Source: JACMLX01 sp040384325
GTDB lineage: Bacteria > Gemmatimonadota > Gemmatimonadetes > Gemmatimonadales > Gemmatimonadaceae
DNA length: 64,000 bases
Direction: 5' to 3'
Assembly: GCA_040384325.1 (NCBI GenBank)
Contig: JAZKJL010000005.1
Coordinates: 1,116,001 to 1,180,000 of the forward strand
In this document: one piece after another, positions 25,747 through 34,044 of the stretch
Position numbering within the stretch: position 1 is the first letter of the stretch
How the letters are laid out: each line of letters begins with the position of its first letter
Notes under the pieces: model-generated
The model's database searches: none
What the model was told of the DNA's origin: nothing
The model's input: the letters and a program-made list of their open reading frames with translations, nothing else
Translations under genes and position numbers: made by a program

Positions 25747-28032
25747 ATGACCGACGATGGTTATCACTTCCGCCAAGGCCACATGCTCACCGCCAGCCGT
25801 CTCCGCGGGCGCACCGTCCGCGCCACCGCCCTCCTCGCAGTCCTCACGCTCGGCGCCTGCCGAGACGCCTCGACTGCCGCCGAATCATCCCAGGTCAGCC
25901 TTGCCCGCCGGTCGCAGACCAGCAGCATCGTCGTGACCGTCAACGGCCTGCCGGCAGGAAGTCCTGCGGCGGTTCAGGCCTCCGGACCCGGCGGGTACTC
26001 GAATGCCGTCACCGGCAGCACCACGCTCACCGGGCTCTCCAACGGCAGCTACACGTTCGTCGCCAGCACGGTGACCGTGGCAGGGACGGCCTACGCGCCG
26101 ACGCCGACCACGCAGAGCATCAGCGTGAACAAGGGCTCCACCGGCCGCGCCACGATCACGTATGCTGTCGCGCAGACCACCGGCAGCCTGACGGTGAACG
26201 TGAGTGTGCCGAACGGCGCACCGGCTGCGGTGACCGTGACCGGTCCCGGTGGCTTCTCGCAGGCGGTCACCGCCACCGCGACGCTGTCGACCCTCGCCGC
26301 CGGCAGCTACACCGTGGCCGCGGCGCAGGTGACCAGCGGCAGCATCGTCTACACCCCGACGCCGACCACGCAGAACGTGAACGTGACGGCTGGCAGCACC
26401 GCCAGTGCGGCGGTGACGTACGCGTCGAGCGGCGTGGTGCCCGGTGGCGACTTCAACCTGCAGGTGCTCGGCGTCTCGCTGGTGCAGAGCGTGCAGAATC
26501 TCTCCAACGCCGTGCCGTTGATCACCGGACGCAATGGCGTCCTGCGCGTCTACGCGATCGCCAACGGCAGCAACACCAGTACGCCGCGCGTGCGGGTGCG
26601 CCTGTTCCAGAACGGCGCCCTGGTCTCCACGCAGGTGGTGGACGCGACAGCGGCCAGCGTGCCGACGTCGCTCAACGAGTCGAGCCTGACGGCGTCGTGG
26701 AACGTGAGCGTTCCCGGGGCGCTGATCCAGCCCGGCCTGAGCGTGCTGGCCGACGTCGATCCCGAAAACCTGATCGCCGAAAGCAGCGACGCCGACAACA
26801 GCTTCCCCGTCACCGGCACGCCGTCGGCGCTGACGGTGCGCACGGTGCCGACCCTCAACCTGCGCTTCGTGCCCGTCACGCAGAGCAGCACGCTGGGCAC
26901 CGGTGCGGTGAGTGAGGCGAACGTGGAGTCGTACCTGCGCGACACGCGCGACATGCTGCCGGTGAACACGGTGGCGTACAACTTCCGCGCGCCGTACACG
27001 ACCAACCAGGTGCTGTCGAGCAACGGTGACGGCTGGAGTGCGACGCTGAGCGAGGTGTACTCGTTGCGCGCGGCGGACAGGTCGGCCGATCACTACTACG
27101 GCGTGGTGAAGGTGCCGTACGGGTCGGGTGTGGCGGGCATCGGGTACATCGGTGCGCCGGCGTCGCTGGGCTGGGACTACATGCCGTCCGGCAGCAGCAC
27201 CCTGGCGCACGAACTGGGACACAACTTCGGCCGCCAGCACGCGCCCTGCGGTGGTGTGGCCGGACCGGATGCGAACTTCCCGTACGCGGGTGGCCAGATC
27301 GGCCTGTTCGGGTTCAACGTGCGCACCGGCACGGTGGTGGCCAGCAGCACGGCGGACCTGATGGGCTACTGCTCGCCGCGCTGGATCAGCGACTACAACT
27401 ACAACGCGATGATGAGCTATCGCGGCTACACCACGTCGCCGATGGTGACCGGTGCGACCGTCAGTGGCGGCGCGTCGGTGGACGGCCTGCTGGTGTGGGG
27501 CCGGATGGACGGCAATGGCGCGATCGTGCTCGAGCCGGCGGTGCGCATCACCGCGCCCAGCGTGCTCCCTGCTGCGAATGGTGACTACACGCTGGCAGCC
27601 CAGGACGCGTCGGGCCGCACGCTGTACAGCACCTCGTTCACGCCGGTGGCGCTGTCCGATGACGTGCCGGGTGGCGGCGCACACTTCGCGTTCGTGATCC
27701 CGATGGCGGACGCCGCCTACGAACAGCTGGCGCGCGTGGTGGTGAGTGGTCGCGGGCGCAGTGCCGAGCGCGTGTCGCGTCAGCCGCAGGCGGCCCTGGC
27801 TGCCGCCGCTGCGGGACTCGAGATCGCCGCCGAGGCGAGCGATCGTGCCCGCGTGAAGTGGAATGCGGCGTCGTTCCCGATGGTGGTGGTCCGCGATGCG
27901 GAAACGGGGCAGATCCTGTCGTTCGCCCGCGGGGGTGACATGGCGATCGCGACCCGTCAGGCGAACGTGGAGCTGCTCGTCAGCGATGGCGTGCGCAGCG
28001 TCTCGACGCGGGTGCGGGTGCGCGGTCGCTGA
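25747..28032 (+). CDS. Metzincin-type zinc metalloprotease lipoprotein with PEGA-like and CARDB repeats
   Basis: 761 residues from ATG 25747; ATG 25783 (residue 13) gives a tighter lipoprotein signal (LLAVLTLGAC). Two tandem beta-sandwich repeats follow (about 58-122 and 139-225), each ending near TPTTQ. A CARDB-like domain spans about 232-360 (FNLQVLGVSLVQSVQNLSNA to LIAESSDADNSFP). The peptidase part has HELGHNFGRQH at 488-498, the HExxHxxGxxH zinc site, with AMMSYRGY as a Met-turn candidate. The C-terminal 190 residues are beta-rich. It probably cleaves proteins at the cell surface. Confidence 0.85.
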   Translation: MTDDGYHFRQGHMLTASRLRGRTVRATALLAVLTLGACRDASTAAESSQVSLARRSQTSSIVVTVNGLPAGSPAAVQASGPGGYSNAVTGSTTLTGLSNGSYTFVASTVTVAGTAYAPTPTTQSISVNKGSTGRATITYAVAQTTGSLTVNVSVPNGAPAAVTVTGPGGFSQAVTATATLSTLAAGSYTVAAAQVTSGSIVYTPTPTTQNVNVTAGSTASAAVTYASSGVVPGGDFNLQVLGVSLVQSVQNLSNAVPLITGRNGVLRVYAIANGSNTSTPRVRVRLFQNGALVSTQVVDATAASVPTSLNESSLTASWNVSVPGALIQPGLSVLADVDPENLIAESSDADNSFPVTGTPSALTVRTVPTLNLRFVPVTQSSTLGTGAVSEANVESYLRDTRDMLPVNTVAYNFRAPYTTNQVLSSNGDGWSATLSEVYSLRAADRSADHYYGVVKVPYGSGVAGIGYIGAPASLGWDYMPSGSSTLAHELGHNFGRQHAPCGGVAGPDANFPYAGGQIGLFGFNVRTGTVVASSTADLMGYCSPRWISDYNYNAMMSYRGYTTSPMVTGATVSGGASVDGLLVWGRMDGNGAIVLEPAVRITAPSVLPAANGDYTLAAQDASGRTLYSTSFTPVALSDDVPGGGAHFAFVIPMADAAYEQLARVVVSGRGRSAERVSRQPQAALAAAAAGLEIAAEASDRARVKWNAASFPMVVVRDAETGQILSFARGGDMAIATRQANVELLVSDGVRSVSTRVRVRGR

Positions 28033-28052
28033 GCGCAGTGATCATCAGCGGC
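28025..28052. terminator. Hairpin joining two convergent stop codons
   Basis: GTCGCTGA (28025-28032) pairs with TCAGCGGC (28045-28052), one G-U pair, around 12 bases. Both arms contain the stop codons of the two convergent genes, so part of the symmetry is forced by shared Arg-stop codons. It may still act as a terminator. Confidence 0.35.
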
Positions 28053-28617
28053 GCGGGCGTCGCGGCAGTGTGATGCTGGGAGGGCGCCAGGTGGCGGCGT
28101 CTCCCGCGATGCCAAGGGTGGAGCTGACGATCTCCAGTCGCTCCGCCTGCACCGCGATCAGGACCACGCTGGTGTCGCGATCGGGATAGAAGCTGTCCCA
28201 GGCGCGATTCCAGTGCGCCGCCTTGGTGGCGCGGTCGCGAACGATGCGGGCGCGCCCCGAGAGGGCGACGTAGCTCAACGTGGCGGGATCGAAGTAATGC
28301 AGGATCACGCGCGGGTCGCGGGCCACCTCGCGCACCTTGCGGGTGCGCGGATTGGTGGCGAACCACACCGTCCAGTTGCTGTCCGGCGCAAGCGGCTGCA
28401 CGGTGCGCGCCTGTGGTCGGCCGGTGGCGTCGGTGGTGATGAACGTCGCGAAGGCGACGGCGGCCACGATGCGTCGCGCGCTGGCCTCGAGGTCGCGCGG
28501 CGCCTTCGCAGGGCTGGTCGCGACCTGTGCGCCGGCCGGCGATGACGGAACGGCGCAGAGACCAACGGAAAGAAACAGCGCGCGCATGGCCACCCGGGCC
28601 ATGCGCGCGCTCGTCAT
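28045..28617 (-). CDS. Exported PNPOx-fold (pyridoxamine oxidase-like) protein
   Basis: 190 residues. A signal peptide (ALFLSVGLCAVPSSPAGAQ) precedes a split-barrel flavin-binding fold: FATFITTDATGRPQARTVQP, WTVWFATNPRTRKVREVARD, YVALSGRARIVRD and WDSFYPD. Such general-stress/PNPOx-like proteins bind FMN or F420, but an exported form is uncommon, so it may bind another ligand. It lies eight bases after the serine protease gene in the same direction and is probably co-transcribed. Confidence 0.75.
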   Translation of the reverse strand: MTSARMARVAMRALFLSVGLCAVPSSPAGAQVATSPAKAPRDLEASARRIVAAVAFATFITTDATGRPQARTVQPLAPDSNWTVWFATNPRTRKVREVARDPRVILHYFDPATLSYVALSGRARIVRDRATKAAHWNRAWDSFYPDRDTSVVLIAVQAERLEIVSSTLGIAGDAATWRPPSITLPRRPRR

Positions 28618-28625
28618 CAGGGTGC

Positions 28626-29450
28626 TCAGGGCAGGTGCTCGTTGACGAAGTCCAGCACGTCCTGCTGGTCCATGCGGAACACGCCACCGGTGCCGGCACA
28701 GTTGCCATTGATGCCGAACGAGGTCACACCACCGACCACGTTGCTGGTGCCGACGTAGTTCGGGCCGCCCGAATCACCGAAGCAGGTGCCGCCGGTGCTG
28801 GCGTTGTTGGAGAGCAGCAGCGACCGCGAGCCGGTGAAGCCGGTGTTGATCTGGATCAGGTGCGGCGTGGCCAGCGTGCGCTCGAGGCGTGACTCGACGA
28901 ACACCGGGTTGATGCGCTGCAATCCGTAACCCACCGCGGTGAACTTGGCACTGGAGCCGCGCTTCAGGTCATCGAGCGAGTTGACGGCGGGCAGCGTGCC
29001 GTACTGGTCCTCCGGCAGGTCCACGGCTTCGCTCAGTTCGATCACACCGACGTCGTTGAGGTAGAAGCCGGCGCTGGTGTAGTCCGGGTGCGTGTGCCAG
29101 TCGCTGGCCTCGATCGTGTTGTTGCCAGCGAACGGATAGTTGTTGTCCCCGTTGCGCACGTCGCTCTCGGTGAAGATGCGCATGCCGGAGAACTCGCCTT
29201 CCTCGCCGGTGCAATGGCCGGCGGTGAGCACGCGCGTCGGCGTGATCAGCGTGCCGCTGCAGCGGTATGACGGCGCGTCGTCGACGTCCATGATGATCAG
29301 CACCACTTCCGGGTGTGCGTCACCGGTCGGCTTGCCGTAGGTGATCAGCGACGGTCGCTCCGTGTCGAGCGACGTGACCGCGTCGGGCGAACAGCCGACC
29401 AGCGCCGTGGCGAGAAGGAGTGTGGCTGGCGCGAAAGAGCGAATCGACAT
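28626..29450 (-). CDS. Trypsin-like (S1) serine protease lipoprotein
   Basis: 274 residues. Signal peptide with lipobox ALVGC (Cys20). The catalytic triad is visible: His79 in VLTAGHC, Asp133 in LNDVGVIELSE, Ser227 in CFGDSGGP. Cys64/Cys80 and Cys223/Cys252 (GINGNCAG) sit where chymotrypsin-fold disulfides are expected. The specificity-pocket residue before GDSGG is Phe-preceded and cannot be read with certainty. AGGAG is six bases before ATG 29450; the longer frame upstream is not used. First gene of a unit with the PNPOx-like gene. Confidence 0.9.
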   Translation of the reverse strand: MSIRSFAPATLLLATALVGCSPDAVTSLDTERPSLITYGKPTGDAHPEVVLIIMDVDDAPSYRCSGTLITPTRVLTAGHCTGEEGEFSGMRIFTESDVRNGDNNYPFAGNNTIEASDWHTHPDYTSAGFYLNDVGVIELSEAVDLPEDQYGTLPAVNSLDDLKRGSSAKFTAVGYGLQRINPVFVESRLERTLATPHLIQINTGFTGSRSLLLSNNASTGGTCFGDSGGPNYVGTSNVVGGVTSFGINGNCAGTGGVFRMDQQDVLDFVNEHLP

Positions 29451-29547
29451 GCAAGCTCCTGAGGTGGGGTGACGGGTTGCCCGTTGCGGCGAAGATATGT
29501 CATGTGGACCTCGGCACCACAACCACGAGGCTCGCTCCGAGGTATTT

Positions 29548-29571
29548 TCATCGCTCGATTTCGAGTGACGA
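29548..29571. promoter_or_regulatory. Imperfect palindrome in a divergent gap
   Basis: TCATCGCTCG (29548-29557) and CGAGTGACGA (29562-29571) match as inverted repeats at 8 of 10 positions with a four-base centre. It lies between the divergent protease and acetyltransferase genes, 98 bases and 55 bases from their starts, so an operator is possible. Confidence 0.35.
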
Positions 29572-29625
29572 AACACGCGCACGATCACGGCCTGATGAGC
29601 GTGCGCTCTCAGCAACCTGTGCCTG

Positions 29626-30156
29626 ATGACGGATTCTGCCGCACGCTTCGAGTTTTGCCCGCTTTCGCGCGCCGACTTTCCGCAACTGCTGACGTGGCTG
29701 CGGCATCCACACGTTGCCGAGTGGTGGCCCAGTGCGCAGACGGCGGCGGCGGTGGAGGAGGAGTTCGCCGAGTTGCTGGACACCGGCTCGACCACCCGCG
29801 CCTACCTCGTCCGGCTGGACGGACGTGCGATCGGTTACATCCAGTCGTACGTGGTGATGGGCTCGGGAGACGGATGGTGGGAAGATGAGACCGATCCCGG
29901 CGCGCGCGGCATCGACCAGTTCATCGGCGAACCGACGTTGCTCGGCCGGGGCATCGGCACCGCCATGGTGCGTGCATTCGTGGCGACGCTGTTCGCCGAT
30001 GCAGCCGTGACGCAGATCCAGACCGATCCCGATCCGCACAATGCGCGCGCCATTCGCTGCTACGAGAAGGCGGGATTTCATGCCGTGACGGAAGTGGTCA
30101 CGCCGGACGGCGCCGCGCTGCTCATGATCCATCCCCGGCCGGCGCGCACCGGGTGA
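29626..30156 (+). CDS. GNAT acetyltransferase closely resembling AAC(6')-Ib aminoglycoside acetyltransferases
   Basis: 176 residues. From residue 70 to 170 it follows the AAC(6')-Ib pattern nearly block by block: GSGDGWWEDETDPGARGIDQ (80-98), GRGIGTAMVRA (acetyl-CoA loop), IQTDPDPHNARAIRCYEKAG (131-150) and VVTPDGAALLM. The family transfers acetyl from acetyl-CoA to the 6'-amine of aminoglycosides. Key residues kept are W84-W85, D97 and Y146, and D161 in the TPDG motif. The N-terminal 60 residues diverge. No integron, attC site or IS lies near, so it looks resident. Drug activity is not proven by sequence. Confidence 0.85.
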   Translation: MTDSAARFEFCPLSRADFPQLLTWLRHPHVAEWWPSAQTAAAVEEEFAELLDTGSTTRAYLVRLDGRAIGYIQSYVVMGSGDGWWEDETDPGARGIDQFIGEPTLLGRGIGTAMVRAFVATLFADAAVTQIQTDPDPHNARAIRCYEKAGFHAVTEVVTPDGAALLMIHPRPARTG

Positions 30157-30234
30157 TGACGCGCACCGTCGCAGTTGGACAGGCGGCGGGGGATGCACGA
30201 GCTTCTCGCATCACCACCTTCACTGGAGCAGTGC

Positions 30235-30627
30235 ATGGCGATCAGCATCGTCCGGCTTGGCAGCCCTCGCCACGACGGTGAAGGGCCGCGCATCGGAACG
30301 GTGCGCCGTCCGCCGCGCGGCGTGCCGAAGGCCGAATTCGCATCGGGCAACTGGTACGACGTGTGGTATCCGAACCTCTCCCCGTCGGCCGAGGTGATGT
30401 CGCTCGGGCAGGCGGCTGAGACGCCGGCGCAGTGGGCGACGTTCGTGAAGCGGTACCGCAGCGAGATGAACGTTCCCGACGCGGCGCGCAGCCTGGACCT
30501 GCTGGCCACACTCTCGCACTCGGCACACTTCTCGGTGGGGTGTTACTGCGCCGACGAGGCACACTGTCATCGCTCGGTCCTGCGCGCGCTTTTGCTCGAG
30601 CGTGGTGCCACCATCACATCGGCATGA
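30235..30627 (+). CDS. DUF488 family protein
   Basis: 130 residues. GTVRRPPRGVPKAEFASGNW and YDVWYPNLSPS near the start and VGCYCADEAHCHRSVLRALL near the end (about 101-120) are the DUF488 marks; the CYC...HCHR cluster may bind a metal or form an active site. Function unknown. GGAG lies six bases before ATG 30235. The stop overlaps the start of the DUF2809 gene (ATGA), so the pair is coupled. Confidence 0.85.
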   Translation: MAISIVRLGSPRHDGEGPRIGTVRRPPRGVPKAEFASGNWYDVWYPNLSPSAEVMSLGQAAETPAQWATFVKRYRSEMNVPDAARSLDLLATLSHSAHFSVGCYCADEAHCHRSVLRALLLERGATITSA

Positions 30628-31067
30628 CGGGCATGCCATCCGATGCCGACGCACCGATCGCGGCAGCGCCGGGGCAGGTCCGCCTGCGCTACCTGCTGCT
30701 GGCGTGCGTGACGATCGCCGTGGGGCTGGCGGTATTCACCGGACCACTGCCGTTGCCGCCGCGGGTGCGTGATGCGGCGGGTGATGCGCTGTGGGCGATG
30801 ATGATGGTGTGGTGGATGGGCGTGGCATTGCCGCAGCTGTCGCCGATCCGGCGTGGCGCGCTGGCGCTCGGCCTCTGCTTCACGGTCGAGCTCTCGCAGC
30901 TGTATCATGCGCCGTGGCTGGATGCGATTCGCGCCACCACGCCGGGCCACCTGGTGCTGGGCAGCGGCTTCGATGCGCGTGACCTGGTGGCATACGCCGT
31001 CGGTGTGCTGCTGGCAGTCGGACTCGATCGCGTGTCGACCGGTGTGGCACCCGCCAAAGCAGTGTGA
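30624..31067 (+). CDS. DUF2809 membrane protein
   Basis: 147 residues with four predicted membrane helices. RLRYLLLACVTIAVGLA, DALWAMMMVWWMGVALPQL, then FTVELSQLYHAPWLDAIRAT and GHLVLGSGFDARDLVAYAVG match DUF2809, a family of unknown function. The ATG at 30624 overlaps the previous stop by four bases; a second ATG at 30633 is possible. Confidence 0.88.
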   Translation: MTGMPSDADAPIAAAPGQVRLRYLLLACVTIAVGLAVFTGPLPLPPRVRDAAGDALWAMMMVWWMGVALPQLSPIRRGALALGLCFTVELSQLYHAPWLDAIRATTPGHLVLGSGFDARDLVAYAVGVLLAVGLDRVSTGVAPAKAV

Positions 31068-31087
31068 CCTCCAGTCAATGGTGCCGC

Positions 31088-31513
31088 ATGTCACAACACA
31101 TCGCCCACGTCGCGCTGCTGGTGCGCGAGTACGACGAGGCGATCGATTTCTACACGCGCGTGCTCGACTTCACGCTGGTGGAGGACACGCCGCAGCCGGC
31201 GCAGTCGAAGCGCTGGGTGGTGGTGGCCCCGCCCGGATCGCGTGGGGCCACCCTGCTGCTCGCCCGCGCGGCGTCGGCGGAACAGGCGGCGTTCGTCGGC
31301 AACCAGTCCGGTGGGCGCGTGTTCCTGTTCCTCGCCACCGACGACTTCGCGCGTGATCATCAGCGGCTGCTGGCCGCGGGTGTGACATTCGTGCGACCTC
31401 CCTCGGTGGAGGAGTACGGCACGGTGGCGGTGTTCCTGGACCTGTACGGCAATCGCTGGGATCTGGTGCAGTACGTCGACGGGCACCCGATGTCGCACCG
31501 TTTCGCAGGCTGA
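31088..31513 (+). CDS. VOC (glyoxalase-fold) protein
   Basis: 141 residues. MSQHIAHVALLVREYDEAID starts the fold and VAVFLDLYGNRWDLVQYV ends it. Middle part GRVFLFLATDDFARDH. The last strand has Asp (WDLVQY) where a Glu metal ligand is usual. Substrate unknown. ATG 31088 is chosen since it opens directly into the first strand; a GTG at 31064 would overlap the DUF2809 stop. Confidence 0.82.
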   Translation: MSQHIAHVALLVREYDEAIDFYTRVLDFTLVEDTPQPAQSKRWVVVAPPGSRGATLLLARAASAEQAAFVGNQSGGRVFLFLATDDFARDHQRLLAAGVTFVRPPSVEEYGTVAVFLDLYGNRWDLVQYVDGHPMSHRFAG

Positions 31514-31579
31514 CGCACCACGCGCACGCGTGAGAGTCGTCCGCTGCGTCACCGCACTTACGGCCGTGGAGGCCACACG

Positions 31580-32806
31580 ATGCACCACCTGCGCCAGCAC
31601 GCGCTGCTGCCCGTTCTCATGATGGCTGCGGCATGCGCACGGACCCCCGATGCGCCGCCGGCGTCGGGCGACAGCCGCTACCTCTATCTCTGGACCGCGG
31701 CGGCCGACACCACACAACCCGACTTCCTCGCGGTACTCGACGTGCGTCCCGAGGCAGCGACGTACGGCACCCTGGTGACGACGGTCGCGGTGCCCGGTGT
31801 GCGCAACGGCCCGCATCACACCGAACACGAGATGCCGGCCGACGGGCGCCTGTTCGCCAACGGATTTCGCTCCGGACAGACGTTCATGTTCGACGCCACC
31901 GACGCGGCGGCGCCCCGTCTCGATGGCAGCTTCGGTGAACTGGCGGGGATGATGCACCCGCACAGCTTCCTCCGCCTGCCGAGCGGCAACCTGCTGGCGA
32001 CGTTCCAGATGACGCACGACTCGACCGGCGCACGGCCAGGCGGTATCGCCGAGGTGACTCCGACCGGGACGCTGGTCCGTTCGGTATCGGCCGACGTGCC
32101 TGCGGTGGCGTCGAGCATTCGACCGTACTCGGGTGCGGTGGTGCCGTCGCTGGATCGCATCGTGACCACCACCACCGACATGATGAGCAACGCGCCGGGG
32201 CGCACCGTGCAGGTCTGGCGCCTGTCGGACCTCACGCTGCTGCACAGCTTCGACCTGCCCGATGGGCCACGCGGCGATGAGGGAACGCTGTCGGCCGAGC
32301 CGCGGCTGCTCGCCGACGGCAAGACGGTACTGGTCTCGACGTTCAGCTGCGGCCTGTTCCTGATCGATTCGCTGGCCGGCACGAAGCCGAGTGCGCGCAT
32401 GGTGGCGTCGTTCCCCACGCGTCAGGGCGCCGATTGCGCGATCCCGGTGGTCACGGGCCATCACTACCTGGTGACGGTGCCGGCGTGGAGTGCCGTGGTG
32501 AGCCTCGACATCTCCGACCCCGTGCACCCGAGTGAAGTCTCACGGGTGTCGCTCGACTCGGCCGACATCCCCCACTGGATCGCGCTCGAGCCGAACGGCA
32601 AGCGGGTGGTGATCACGGGTTATGGCGCGCTGGAAAATCGGGTGATGATCGCCACCTTCGACTCCACCACCGGACGGCTGGCGCTGGACGAACGCTTTCG
32701 CGCACCCGGCGCGCCGAAGCCGGGATTCGTGATGGCTGCACGCACCTGGCCGCATGGCGGTACGGGCGCCGGAGTGCCGCACGGCGCGGTGTTCAGCCGA
32801 CCCTGA
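31580..32806 (+). CDS. SBP56 (selenium-binding/methanethiol oxidase)-like lipoprotein
   Basis: 408 residues. The signal peptide has a lipobox-like MAAACA (Cys about 19). The mature chain resembles SBP56 beta-propellers: YLYLWTAAADTTQPDFLAVL, TYGTLVTTVAVPG, HHTEHEMPADGRLFANGF, MHPHSFLRLPSGNLLATFQ and IPHWIALEPNGKRVVITGY. The His-rich sites (HHTEHE, HPH, PHW) suit the copper or metal site of methanethiol oxidases. Full SBP56 proteins are longer (about 470), so this is a divergent form. Substrate not known. Confidence 0.75.
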   Translation: MHHLRQHALLPVLMMAAACARTPDAPPASGDSRYLYLWTAAADTTQPDFLAVLDVRPEAATYGTLVTTVAVPGVRNGPHHTEHEMPADGRLFANGFRSGQTFMFDATDAAAPRLDGSFGELAGMMHPHSFLRLPSGNLLATFQMTHDSTGARPGGIAEVTPTGTLVRSVSADVPAVASSIRPYSGAVVPSLDRIVTTTTDMMSNAPGRTVQVWRLSDLTLLHSFDLPDGPRGDEGTLSAEPRLLADGKTVLVSTFSCGLFLIDSLAGTKPSARMVASFPTRQGADCAIPVVTGHHYLVTVPAWSAVVSLDISDPVHPSEVSRVSLDSADIPHWIALEPNGKRVVITGYGALENRVMIATFDSTTGRLALDERFRAPGAPKPGFVMAARTWPHGGTGAGVPHGAVFSRP

Positions 32807-32828
32807 GACGTCGTCGCACCACCGTCGG

Positions 32829-33416
32829 TCAGCGTCGCGTCTTCAGGCTGCGGTACGTGACCGAATAGCGCAACGCGTCGACCGGTGGAATGCTGTGCTC
32901 CCACACCGTGCGCGACTCACCGGCGAGGATGTACGCCGACCGCGGCTCGGCGGTGACGTTGACGCGATCCCAGCCCGACGCGCGCGCACGCCGGAGACGG
33001 AAGGTGCAGGGCGCCAGCAGTGAGACGCCGACGATGATCTCGAACACACCCTTGTCCCGATGCCAGCCGATGGCGGCACCGGCTTCGTATTCGGTGACGA
33101 GGACGTGTGGCAGCGCTTCCGGTGAGACGCCGGCGAACGCGGCCACCGGAACGCGGAGTTCGCGAAGGAAGCCGGGCATCTCACTGCCCAGCTGCAGCTG
33201 CTCGGAGGAAAAATCGTAGTTCCACCCGAACGCCACCGTGCGACGCTTGCCGGTGTAGCCGTGGAACTCGAACGGTGCGAAGGGCAGGGCGCGCAGCTGA
33301 TCGAGCAGCGCGGCTTCGTGCGCGGCGTCGATGAGTTCCGGGCGATAGCGGAAGCCCGGCGGCAGCTCCGGCGTGACGCCGGGGATGGCGGAGCCGAACA
33401 GGTCCATCTGTGACAT
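32829..33416 (-). CDS. AlkB-like 2-oxoglutarate/Fe(II) dioxygenase
   Basis: 195 residues. Iron ligands are His119 and Asp121 in GWHRDKGVF and His174 in VWEHSIPPV; 2-oxoglutarate is held by Arg183/Arg189 in ALRYSVTYR. The YDFSSEQLQLG and MPGFLREL segments match the short AlkB-type proteins that repair alkylated bases or modify RNA/proteins. It lacks the longer E. coli AlkB N-terminal lid. Convergent with the SBP56-like gene. Confidence 0.9.
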   Translation of the reverse strand: MSQMDLFGSAIPGVTPELPPGFRYRPELIDAAHEAALLDQLRALPFAPFEFHGYTGKRRTVAFGWNYDFSSEQLQLGSEMPGFLRELRVPVAAFAGVSPEALPHVLVTEYEAGAAIGWHRDKGVFEIIVGVSLLAPCTFRLRRARASGWDRVNVTAEPRSAYILAGESRTVWEHSIPPVDALRYSVTYRSLKTRR

Positions 33417-33559
33417 GGTTCACTCGACTGAAAGGACCGTGCCGCGATTCCGCGGACGCGACGACATCGCGCGACAGCCGTGCTCGACCATGAGAACCTT
33501 GCCAGCGTCATGGGCGGGTGCGAACGTTGCCGATCCCCCCTCACAAACCGGAGTCGTCA

Positions 33560-33988
33560 GTGCGTTCGCAACTGCTCGGAGTGCTGCTGCTGGTGGCCGT
33601 GCCGCTCACCCTGGCGTTCACACGTGATCGCGAGGCTGCCACCGCGCTCGCGGTGGGCCAGGTCGAGATCGATGCGCGCTGTACCGGTGGCGAGAATACC
33701 CGGATCACCATTCGTCCGTGGAACCTGAAGGTGCGCCAGGGCGACGACGTGAATTGGGTGCTCAACCGCAACGCCAACAGCAGCGATATCACGATCACGC
33801 CGAAGCGTGAGGCATGGCCCTTCGCTGACGCACCACCGTACCGCGGCACGAAGGCGGCGCCGGCGCGCGCTGCGGGCATGAGGCCCAACGCGAAGGGCCG
33901 ATATGCCTACAGCGTCTCGCTCATCTGCACCAACGGCGCGCGCTCCGACACGGTGCTGATCGACCCGGACATCATCGTGGACGAGTAG
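33560..33988 (+). CDS. Small exported hypothetical protein
   Basis: 142 residues from GTG 33560, which has GGAG seven bases upstream; the GTG at 33518 lacks such a site. Signal: RSQLLGVLLLVAVPLTLAF. The mature part has a beta-sandwich, cupredoxin-like look (ITIRPWNLKVRQGDDVNWVL, DITITPKREAWPF, YAYSVSLICTNGARSDTVLI) but no copper ligands are evident. Function unknown. It lies ahead of the kinase gene with a hairpin between. Confidence 0.6.
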   Translation: MRSQLLGVLLLVAVPLTLAFTRDREAATALAVGQVEIDARCTGGENTRITIRPWNLKVRQGDDVNWVLNRNANSSDITITPKREAWPFADAPPYRGTKAAPARAAGMRPNAKGRYAYSVSLICTNGARSDTVLIDPDIIVDE

Positions 33989-33999
33989 CACCCTGTCCC

Positions 34000-34021
34000 G
34001 GGTGCCGCGTTCGCGGCGCCC
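34000..34021 (+). terminator. 10-bp hairpin between hypothetical gene and kinase
   Basis: GGGTGCCGCG (34000-34009) pairs with CGCGGCGCCC (34012-34021), nine Watson-Crick pairs and one G-U pair, tight at the top (central TT). It begins 12 bases after the stop codon. No U-tract follows. Confidence 0.45.
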
Positions 34022-34044
34022 GGCCATTCACCATCTCCCGCATC

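Noticed and set aside
1014..31513. Four VOC genes as one resistance or catabolic island
   Set aside because: They are spread over 30 kb in unrelated contexts, differ in their metal-ligand ends, and share no neighbours.
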